Positions 54,940 through 64,000 of a stretch of DNA of 64,000 bases are shown here, piece after piece. The stretch spans positions 162,501 through 226,500 of the forward strand of contig CANXME010002414.1 in assembly GCA_948144175.1 (NCBI GenBank), in the 5' to 3' direction. The position numbers and the translations under genes were made by a program. Under the pieces are notes generated by a model, which was given only the letters and a program-made list of their open reading frames with translations, was not told the origin of the DNA and searched no databases. This stretch comes from Closterium sp. NIES-65. Its lineage: Eukaryota; Streptophyta; Zygnematophyceae; Desmidiales; Closteriaceae. The first letter of the stretch is position 1, and every line of letters begins with the position of its first letter.

Positions 54940-55313
54940 TGTCAGTAGATCTGCACTGTGGATGCCCGATTGATCCTGGAGAGGGTTACAGGCGCGTTTG
55001 CCTGGGGGGTTATAGGCGCACTGACCCGCTACTGAAACAAGCCCTTTTATCCCAATGGTCTAGTGGTTGGGATTCTAACTAGTATCAGAGCGGTCTCGGG
55101 TTCGATTCCTGGTGTATGCACATGTAGGCCGTTGCCACTGTGCTTAGTCCTGGGCCTCCCATTGTGGGAGGGTGTCAGTAGATCTGCACTGTGGATGCCC
55201 GATTGATCCTGGAGAGGGTTACAGGCGCGTTCGCCTGGGGGGTTATGGGCGCACTGACCCGCTACTGAAACAAGCCCTTTTATCCCAATGGTCTAGTGGT
55301 TGGGATTCTGACA
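54940..55313 (+). mobile_element. TRIM copy 2, 374 bp, with pol III-like A and B boxes
   Basis: Terminal repeats at 54940-55079 and 55173-55313 flank a 93-bp interior (55080-55172). CAGCA flanks both sides (54935-54939, 55314-55318), and the host sequence, F's 3' end, continues across it. The primer site is TAGTATCAGAGC at 55080. TGGTCTAGTGG at 55056-55066 (end of the repeat) and GGTTCGATTCC at 55099-55109 (interior) match tRNA A and B boxes, with starts 43 bases apart as in tRNA genes. There is no coding. Confidence 0.9.
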
Positions 55314-55318
55314 CAGCA

Positions 55319-55517
55319 GTGTCGGCCTGAGAGGCTACATAAGCAAGTCGGAGCTGACCACGCTGCTGCAGCTCACGAGAAAGGAAGTAGCGAAGAGCAA
55401 TGTGCTTCGTTCTGTGCTCTAGTCTGTGCTCCCGACACAAGGCCAGCATGGCCTCGTTGTCTACGTACAGGACTGGAGGAGAACGAGGCAGCTCTCCAAG
55501 GTCAGTTAGCAGGTAGT
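55319..55517 (-). pseudogene. Element F RNase H fragment
   Basis: It encodes the RNase H end: YLLTDLGELPRSPPVLYVDN, then HRTKHIALRYFLSRELQQRG and AYVAS. It is truncated on the N-terminal side at about 55517, where unrelated sequence begins, and split on the other side by TRIM copy 2. Confidence 0.85.
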
Positions 55518-56035
55518 GAGCTAGACTACGGGGGTTGGCACGAACTACTAGAGGTGATCGTAGCTTTGCTTGGTTCCTTAGTGCTTGCACATTCACGGGA
55601 GAAATCAGCAAGAGTTTCACTAACAAAGTTGGAATTTTAGAATAATTCAACAAGCAATGACAAAAATGACTACATCAGACACCTAGCAACCCTGCTGCTA
55701 GCCTGGTCGACCGCCAGCACAGCTCAGCCGATCGCCTCCCAGAGTTGCGTAGAGGAGCCGCACCAGTACTGCAGAAAGGTGACCTGCCAATGGAGCAGGT
55801 CGACTGCGTGCCAACGCTGCAGCAGAGCGGCTGTCCAGCGTTGCTCCGTAGAACACAGCAGTGTGCACGCTCGCAGGTGTGCGCAGACGATTGGCCCGAC
55901 TTGCCTTGTTGGGCATTCGTCGGCTATTGTCTGCGCCTGACGAGCCACATCGACTACGGGATACCAGCCCGCAGTCGCCTGCGCCATCGCGACCTCGACG
56001 ACGTTCGCGTGCCTCCGCAGAACTCGTCAAGCAGG
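55518..56035. other. Unassigned sequence beside the satellite
   Basis: About 520 bp of moderate GC. Open frames run on the plus strand (55745-56131) and on the minus strand, the latter mostly extensions of the satellite frames. No domain is recognised. It may be the ancestral flank of element F. Confidence 0.4.
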
Positions 56036-59000
56036 TTACCCGGTGTGATGGAAAGCGGGAGATTGGGCGGGGTGATGGAAAGCGGGAGAATGGGGCGGGG
56101 TGATGGAAAGCGGGAGAACGAGCCGGGGTGATGGAAAGCGGGAGAATGGGGCGGGGTGATGGATATCGGTAGAATGGGGCGGGGTGATGAAAAGCGGGAG
56201 AATGGGGCAGGGTGATGGAAAGCGGGAGAATGGGGCAGGGTGATGGAAAGCGGGAGAAAAGGGCGGGGTGATGGAAAGAGGGAGAATGGGGCGGGGTGAT
56301 GGAAAGCGGGAGATTGGGGCGGGGTGATGGAAAGCGGGAGAACGGGGCGGGGTGATGGAAAGTGGGAGAATGGGGCGGGGTGATGGAAAGCGGGAGAATG
56401 GGGCGGAGTGATGGAAATCGGTCGAATGGGGCGGGGTGATGGAAAGCGGGAGAATGGGGCGGGGTGATGGAAAGCGGGAGAATGGGGCGAGGTGATGGAA
56501 AGCGGGAGAATGGGGCGGGGTGATGGAAAGCGGGAGGATGGGGCGGGGTGATGGAAAGCGGGAGAATGGGGCGGGGTGATGGAAGGAGGGAGAATGGGGC
56601 GGGGTGAATGGAAAGGGGGAGAATGAGGCGGGGTGATAGAAAGCGGGAGAATGGGGCGGGGTGATGGAAAGAGGGAGAATGGGGAGAATGTGGCGGGGTG
56701 ATGGAAAGTTGGAGAATGGGGAGAATGGGGCGGGGAGATTGAAAGCGGGAGAATGGGGAGGGGTGATGGAAAGCGGAAGAATGGGGCGAGGTGATGGAAG
56801 GAGGGAGGAAGGGGCGGGATGATGGTAAGCGGGAGAACGGGGCGGGGAGATTGACAGGGGGAATGGGGCAGGGTGATGGAAAGCGGGAGAATGGGGCGGG
56901 GTGATGGAAAGCGGGAGAATGGGGCGGGGTGATTGAAAGCGGGAGATTGGGGTGGGGTGATGGAAAGCAAAAATGGGGCGGGGTGATGGAAAGCGGGAGA
57001 ATGGGGCGGGGAGATTGAAAGCGGGAGAATGGGGTGGGGTGATGGAAAGCGGGAGAATGGGGCGGGGAGATGGAAAGCGGGAGAATTGGGCGGGGTGATG
57101 GAAAGCGGGAGAATGGGGCGGGGTGATGGAATGCGGGAGAATGGGGCGGGGTGATTGAAAGCGGGAGATCGGGGTGGGGTGATGGAAAGCAAAAATGGGG
57201 CGGGGTGATGGAAAGCGGGAGAATGGGGCGGGGAGATTGAAAGCGGGAGAATGGGGTGGGGTGATGGAAAGCGGGAGAATGGGGCGGGGAGATGGAAAGC
57301 GGGAGAATTGGACGGGGTGATGGAAAGCGGGAGAATGGGGCGGGGTGATGGAATGCGGGAGAATGGGGCAGGGAGACGGAAGGAGGGAGAATGGGGCGGG
57401 GTGATGGAAGGAGGGAGAATGGGGCGGGGTGATGGAAGGGGGGAGAATGGGGCGGGGTGATGGCAAGCGGGAGATTGGGGCGGGGTGATGGAAAGCGGGT
57501 GAATCGGGCGGGGTGATGGAAAGCGGGAGAATGGGGCAGGGTGATGGAAGGAGGGAGAATGGGGCGGGGTGATGGAAGGAGGGAGAATAAGGTGGGGTGA
57601 TGGAAAGCGGGAGAATGGGGCGGGGTGATGGAATGCAGGAGAATGGGGCGGGATGATGGAAAGTGGGAGAATGGGGCGGGGTGATGGAAAGCGGGAGAAT
57701 GGGGCGGGGCGATGGAAGGAGGGAGAATGGGGCGGGGCGATGGAAGGAGGGAGAATGGGGCGGGGTGATGGAAAGCGGGAGATTGGGGCGGAGTGATGGT
57801 AAACGGGAGAATGTGGCGGGGTGATGGAAAGCGAGAGAACGGGGCAGGGTGATGGAAAGCGGGGGAATGGGGCGGGGTGATGGAAATCGGTAGAATGGGG
57901 CGGGGTGATGGAAAGCGGGAGAATGGGGCGGGGTGATGGAAAGCGGGAGAATGGGGCGGGGTGATGGAAAGCGGGAGGATGGGGCAGGGTGATGGAAGGA
58001 GGGAGAATGGGGCGGGGTGATGGAAGGAGGGAGAATAAGGTGGGGTGATGGAAAGCGGGAGAATGGGGCGGGGTGATGGAATGCAGGAGAATGGGGCGGG
58101 ATGATGGAAAGTGGGAGAATGGGGCGGGGTGATGGAAAGCGGGAGAATGGGGCGGGGCGATGGAAGGAGGGAGAATGGGGCGGGGCGATGGAAGGAGGGA
58201 GAATGGGGCGGGGTGATGGAAAGCGGGAGATTGGAGCGGAGTGATGGTAAACGGGAGAATGTGGCGGGGTGATGGAAAGCGAGAGAACGGGGCGGGGTGA
58301 TGGAAAGCGGGAGAGTGGGGCGGGGAGATTGACAGGGGGAATGGGACGGGGTGATGGAAAGCAAGAGAATGGGGCGGGGTGATTGAAAGCGGGAGATTGG
58401 GGTGGGGTGATAGAAAGCGAAAATGGGGCGGGTTGATGGAAAGCGGGAGAATGGGGCGGGGAGATTGAAAGCGGGGGAATGGGGTGGGGTGATGGAAAGC
58501 GGGAGAATGGGGCAGGGTGATGGAAAGCGGGGGAATGGGGCGGGGTGATGGAAATCGGTAGAATGGGGCGGGGTGATGGAAAGCGGGAGAATGGGGCGGG
58601 GTGATGGGAAGCGGGAGAATGGGGCGGGGTGATGGAAAGCGGGAGGATGGGACGGGGTGATGGAACACAGAAGAACGGGGCGGGGTGATGGAAGGAGGGA
58701 GAATGGGGCGGGGTGAATGGAAAGGGGGAGAATGGGGCGGGGAGATGGAAAGCGGGAGATTGGGGTGGGGTGTTGGAAAGCGGGAGAATGGGGCGGGGTG
58801 ATGGAAGGAGGGAGAATGGTGAGGGGTGATGGAAGGAGGGAGAATGGGGCGGGGCGATGGAAAGCAGAGAATGGGGCGGGTTGATGGAAAACGGGAGAAT
58901 GGGGCGTGGTGATGGAAAGCGGGAGAATGTGGCGGGGTGATGAAAGGAGGGACAATGGGGCGGGGTGATGGAAGGAGGGAGAATGGGGCAGGGCGATGAA

Positions 59001-62000
59001 AAGCGGGAGAATTGGGCGGGTTGATGGTAAGCGGGAGAATGGGGCGCGGTGATGGAAAGCGGGAGAATGGGTCGCGGTGATGGAAAGCGGGAGAATGGGG
59101 CGGGGTGATGGAAAGCGGGAGAATGGGGCGGGGTGATGGAAAGCGGGAGAATGGGGTGAGGTGATGGAAGGAGGGAGAATGGGGCGGGGTGATGGAAGGC
59201 GGGAGAATGGGGCGGGGTGATGGAAGGAGGGAGAGTGGGGCGGGGTGATGGAAAGCGGGAGAATGGGGCAGGGTGATGGAAAGCGGGAGAATGGGGCAGG
59301 GTGATGGAAAGCGGGAGAATGGGGCGGGGTGATGGAAAGCGGGAGAATGGGGCGAGGTGATGGAAGGAGGGAGAATGGGGCGGGGTGATGGAAGGCGGGA
59401 GAATGGGGTGGGGTGATGGAAGGAGGGAGAATGGGGCGGGGTGATGGAAAGCGGGAGAATGGGGCGGGGTGATGGAAAGCGGGAGAATGGGGCGGGGAGA
59501 TTGTAAGCGGGAGAATGGGGTGGGGTGATGGAAAGCGGGAGAATGTGGCGGGGAGATGGAAAGCGGGAGAATTGGGCGGGGTGATGGAAGGCGGGAGAAT
59601 GGGGCGGGGTGATGGAAAGCGGGAGAATCGGGCGGGGTGATGGAAAGCGGGAGAATGGGGCGGGGTGATGGAAGGAGGGAGAATGGGGCGGGGTGATGGA
59701 AAGCGGGAGAATGGGGCGGGGAGATGGAAAGCGGGAGAATGGGGCAGGGTGATGGAAAGCGAGAAAATGGGGCGGGGTGATGGAAAGCGGGAGAATGGGG
59801 CGGGGTGATGGAAAGCGGGAGAATGGGGCGGGGTGATGGAAAGCGGGAGATTGGGGTGGGGTGATGGAAAGCGGGAGAATGAGGCGGGGTGATGGAAGGA
59901 GGGAGTATGGGGCGGGGTGATGGAAGGAGGGAGAATGGGGCGGGGCGATGGAAAGAGGGAGAATGGGGCGGGTTGATGGAAAGCGGGAGAATGGGGCGCG
60001 GTCTTGGAAAGCGGAAGAATGCGGCACGGTGATGGAAAGCGGGAGAAAGGGGCGGGGTGATGGAAAGCGGGAGAATAGGGCGGGGTGATAGAAAGCGGGA
60101 GAATGGGGCGGGGTGATGGAAGGAGGGAGAATGGGGCGGGGTGTTGGAAGGCGGGAGAATGGGGCGGGGTGATGGAAAAAGGGAGAATGGGGCGGGGTGA
60201 TGGAAAGTGGGAGAATGGGGCGGGGTGATGGAAAGCGAGAGAATGGGCGGGGTGATGGAAAGCGGGAGAATAGGGCGGGGTGATGGAAGGAGGGAGAATG
60301 GGGCGGGGCGATGGAAGGCGGGAGAATGGGGCGGGGTGATGGAAAGCGGGAGAATGGGGCGGGGTGATGGAAGGCGGGAGAATGGCGCGGGGTGATGAAA
60401 AGCGGGTGAATGGGGCGGGGTGATTGAAAGCGGGAGAATAGGGCGGGGTGATCGAAAGCGGGAGAATGGGGCGGGGTGATGGAAAGCGGGAGAATGGGGC
60501 GGGGTGATGGAAAGCGGGAGATTGGGGTGGGGTGATGGAAAGCGGGAGAATGGGGCGGGGTGATGGAAGGAGGGAGAATGGGGCGGGGTGATGGAAGGAG
60601 GGAGAATGGGGCGGGGCGATGGAAAGAGGGAGAATGGGGCGGGTTGATGGAAAGCGGGAGAATGGGGCGCGGTGATGGAAAGAGGAAGAATGGGGCACGG
60701 TGATGGAAAGCGGGAGAAAGGGGCGGGGTGATGGAAAGCGGGAGAATAGGGCGGGGTGATAGAAAGCGGGAGATTGGGGCGGGGTGATGGAAGGAGGGAG
60801 AATGGGGCGGGGAGTTGGAAGGCGGGAGAATGGGGCGGGATGATGGAAGGAGGGAGAATGGGGCGGGGTGATGGAAAGCGGGAGAATGGGGCGGGGTGAT
60901 GGAAAGCAGGAGAACATGGCGGGATGATGGAAAGCGGGAGAACTGGGCGGGTGATGGAAAGCGGGAGAATCGGGTGGGTTGATGGAAGGAGGGAGAATGG
61001 GAAGGGGTGATGGAAGGAGGGAGATTAGGGCAGGGTGATCGAAGGAGGGAGAATGGAGCGGGGCGATGGAAAGCGGGAGAATGACACGAGGTGATGGAAA
61101 GCGGGAGAATGGGGCGGGGTGATGGAAAGCGGGAAAATGGGGCGGGGTGATGGAAAAAAGGAGAATGGGGCGGGGTGATGGAAGGAGGGAGAATGGGGTG
61201 GGGTGATAGAAAGCGGGTGAATGGGGCGAGGTGATGGAAAGCGGGAGAATGGGGCGGGGTGATGGAAGGCGGGAGAACATGGCGGGGTGATGGAAAGCGG
61301 GAGAATAAGGCAGGGTGATGGAAAGCGGGAGAATGGGGCGGGGTGATCGAAAGCGGGAGAATGGGGTGGGGTGATGGAAGGAGGGAGAATTGGGCGCAGT
61401 GATGGAAAGCGAGAGGATGGGGCGGGGTGATGGAAAGCAAGAGAATGGAGCAGGGTGATGGAAAGCGGGAGAATGGGACGGGGTGATGGAAAGTGGGAGA
61501 ATGGGGCGGGGTGATGGAAAGTGGGAGAATGGGGCGGGGTGTTGGAAAGCAAGAGAATGGGGCGGGGTGATGGAAAGCGGGAGAATGGGGCGGGGTAATG
61601 GAAAGCGGGAGAATGGAGCGGGGTGATGGAAGGAGGGAGAATGGGGCGGGGGGATGCAAAGCGGGAGAATGGGGCGGGTTGATGGTAAGCAGGAGAATGG
61701 GGCGCGGTGATGGAAAGCTGGAGAGTGGGGCGGGGTGATAGAAAGCGGGAGAATGGGGCACGGTGATGGAAAGCGGGAGAATGGGGCAGGGTGATGGAAA
61801 GCGGGAGAATGGGGTGGGGTGATGTAAAGCGGGAGAATGGGGCGGGGTGATGGAAGGAGGGAGAATGGGGCGGGGTGATGGAAGGAGGGAGAATGGGGCG
61901 GGGTGATGGAAGGAGGGAGAATGGGGCGGGGTGATGGAAAGCAGAAGAATGGGGCGGAGTGATGGAAAACGGGAGAATGGGGCGCGGTGATGGAAAGCGG

Positions 62001-64000
62001 GAGAATGGGGCAGGGTGATGGAAAGCGGGAGAATGGGGCGGGGTGATGTAAAGCGGGAGAATGGGGCGGGGTGATGGAATGCGGGAGAATGGGGCGGGGT
62101 GATGGAACACGGGAGAATCGGGCGGGGTGATGGAAAGCCGGAGAATGGGGCGCGGTGATGGGAAGCGGAAGAATGGGGCACGGTGATGGAAAGCGGGAGA
62201 AAGGGGCGGGGTGATGGAAAGCGGGAGAATAGGGCGGGGTGATAGAAAGCGGGAGAATAGGGCAGGGTGATGGAAGGAGGGAGAATGGGGCGGGGTGTTG
62301 GAAGGCGGGAGAATGGGGCGGGGTGATGGAAGGAGGGAGAATGGGGCGGGGTGATGGAAGGAGGGAGAAAGGGGCAGGTTGATCGAAGGAGGGAGAATGG
62401 AGCGGGGTGATGGAAAGCGGGAGAATGGGGCGGGGTGATGGAAAGCGGGAGAATGGGGCGGGGAGATGGAAAGCGGGAGAATGGGGCGGGGTGATGGAAG
62501 GCGGGAGAATGGGGCGGGATGATGGAAAGCAGGAGAATGGGGCGGAGTGATGGAAAGCGGGAGAATAAGGCGTGGTGATGGAAAGCGGGAAAATGGGGCG
62601 GGGTGATGGAAAGCGGGAGAATGGGGCGGGGTGATGGAAAGAGGGAGAATGGGGCGGGGTGATGGAAAGCGGGAGAATGGGGCGGGGTGATGGAAAGCGG
62701 GAGATTGGGGTGGGGTGATGGAAAGCGGGAGAATGGGGCGGGGTGATGGAAGGAGGGAGAATGGGGCGGGGTGATGGAAAGCGGGAGAATGGGGCGGGGA
62801 GATGGAAAGCGAGAGAATGGGGCGGGGTGATGGAAGGCGGGAGAATGGCGCGGGGTGATGGAAAGCGGGAGAATGGGGCGGAGTGATGGAAAGTTGGAGA
62901 ATGGGGCGAGGTGATGGAAAGCGGGAGAATGGGGCGGGGTGATGGAAAGCGGGAGAACATGGCGGGATGATGGAAAGTGGGAGAATAGGGCTTGGTGATG
63001 TAAAGCGGGAGAATAGGGCGGGGTGATGTAAAGCGGGAGAATGGGGCGGGGTGATGGAAAGCGGGAGAATCGGGCAGGGTGATGGAAAGCGGGAGAATGG
63101 GGCGGGGTGATGGAAGGAGGGAGAATGGGGCGGGGTGATGGAAGGAGAGAGAATGGGGCGGGGCGATGGAAAGAGGGAGAATGGGGCAGGTTGATGGAAA
63201 GCGGGAAAATGGGGCGCGGTGATGGAAAGCGGAAGAATGGGGCACGGTGATGGAAAGCGGGAGAAAGGGGCAGGGTGATGGAAAGCGGGAGAATGGAACG
63301 GGGTGATGGAAGGAGGGAGAATGGGGGGGGTGTTGGAAGTCGGGAGAATGGGGCAGGGTGATGGAAGGAGGGAGAATGGGGCTTGGTGATGGAAAGCGGG
63401 AAAATGGGGCGGGGTGATGGAAAGTGAGAGAATGGGCGGGGTGATGGAAAGCGGGAGAATGGGGCGGGGTGATGGAAGGAGGGAGAATGGTGCGGGGCGA
63501 TGGAAGGCGGGAGAATGGGGCGGGGTGATGGAAAGTTGGAGAATGGGGCGAGGTGATGGAAAGCGGGAGAATGGGGCGGGGTGATGGAAAGCGGGAGAGC
63601 ATGGCGGGATGATGGAAAGCGGGAGAACTGGGCGGGTGATGGAAAGCGGGAGAATCGGTTGGGTTGATGGAAAGAGGGAGAATGGGAAGGGGTGATGGAA
63701 GGAGGGAGATTGGGGCAGGGTGATCGAAGGAGGGAGAATGGAGCGGGGCGATGGAAAGCGGGAGAATGACACGAGGTGATGGAAAGCGGGAGAGTGGGGC
63801 GGGGTGATGGAAAGCGGGAAAACGGGGCGGGGTGATGGAAAAAAGGAGAATGGGGCGGGGCGATGGAAAGAGGGAGAATGGGGCGGGTTGATGGAAAGCG
63901 GGAGAATGGGGCGCGGTGATGGAAAGCGGAAGAATGGGGCACGGTGATGGAAAGCGGGAGAATAGGGCGGGGTGATAGAAAGCGGGAGAATGGGGCGGGG
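56036..64000. repeat. Satellite array, 28-bp unit, runs off the window
   Basis: The unit is GGGGCGGGGTGATGGAAAGC plus GGGAGAAT (28 bp). By length it holds about 280 copies. Common variants are GGAAGGAGGGAG, GGGGAGATTG and GGTTGATGG. Because 28 is not a multiple of three and the minus strand of the unit lacks stops, all three minus frames stay open over long stretches, giving a 28-residue periodic Pro/His/Ser/Phe string. No start context, splice sites or domain support a gene. Confidence 0.95.

Larger units (their letters stand above)
47010..55517 (-). mobile_element. Element F: older copia remnant, split by copia E and a TRIM
   Basis: Its 3' LTR is in two parts, 47010-47123 and 54638-54653 (130 bp together), separated by copia E. 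The conserved 3' UTR follows (54654-54900), then a fragment of the RNase H end. Homology stops near 55517. No 5' LTR or gag is seen, so most of the element is gone. Confidence 0.82.

Noticed and set aside
55049..55121. A genuine tRNA gene
   Set aside because: The A and B boxes and T arm look tRNA-like, but the first and last seven bases do not pair as an acceptor stem, and the segment crosses an LTR/interior boundary.
55698..63942. Giant open frames of over 2,600 codons on the minus strand (Pro/His/Ser/Phe repeats)
   Set aside because: They arise because the 28-bp unit lacks stops on that strand. More than one overlapping minus frame is long and open, and no domain, start context or splice signal supports translation.
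56036..64000. A CRISPR-like array (regular 28-bp repeats)
   Set aside because: Repeats are directly adjacent with no spacers, the genome is eukaryotic, and there are no cas genes.

Overview
The window is eukaryotic nuclear DNA dominated by nested Ty1/Copia-type LTR retrotransposons. One host gene is recognised with confidence: an S-acyltransferase of the DHHC family that resembles land-plant PAT10, in eight or so exons on the minus strand. The plant-type copia lineage (primer sites complementary to initiator tRNA-Met), the PAT10-like gene, very high GC and abundant minisatellites suggest a plant or streptophyte green alga. The genus cannot be determined from the sequence.

Layout. 1-1218: 5' end of a minus-strand non-autonomous LTR element that runs off the left edge. 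1219-2788: an intact tyrosine-recombinase gene and a duplicated hairpin. 2789-40400: an old, decayed copia (element O) holding a deep nest. Its 5' LTR carries a 488-bp MITE with a TA duplication. Its gag is split by a hAT-like element (4150-27447, 8-bp duplication GGTCTTAC). The hAT remnant is split by minus-strand copias A (4392-11711, GAAGT) and B (12300-27254, GTCTC). B is split by plus-strand copia C (12560 to about 20300), and C by a 2.4-kb LARD-like element (14945-17392, ACTTG). Further along, O is split by the young copia D (28498-35937, CATAC, LTRs identical by eye) and by a 343-bp TRIM (37697-38039, CCAAG).

40401-46478: the PAT10-like gene and its upstream region. At least five of its introns carry minisatellites, and two of those arrays repeat the intron's own 5' splice junction. 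46479-47009: three copies of a 180-bp repeat. 47010-55517: an old minus-strand copia remnant (F) split by copia E (47124-54632, TACAT) and by a second TRIM (54940-55313, CAGCA). 55518-56035: unassigned sequence. 56036-64000 and beyond: a minisatellite with a 28-bp unit and higher-order structure; it leaves the minus strand open over thousands of codons but is not a gene.

The autonomous copias (A, B, D, E and the truncated C) share one architecture: LTRs of about 123-134 bp, an initiator-Met primer site, a roughly 1-kb GC-rich leader with an element-specific minisatellite, then one gag-pol frame coding for Gag, a Gly-rich tract, an atypical CCHC motif, protease, integrase, a GGAEP-repeat linker, reverse transcriptase and RNase H. 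D has one frameshift, A one nonsense codon and E three; B and C are more degraded. The least expected features are the TRIM family, which has tRNA-like pol III A and B boxes straddling its primer site, and the splice-donor minisatellites of the PAT10-like gene.
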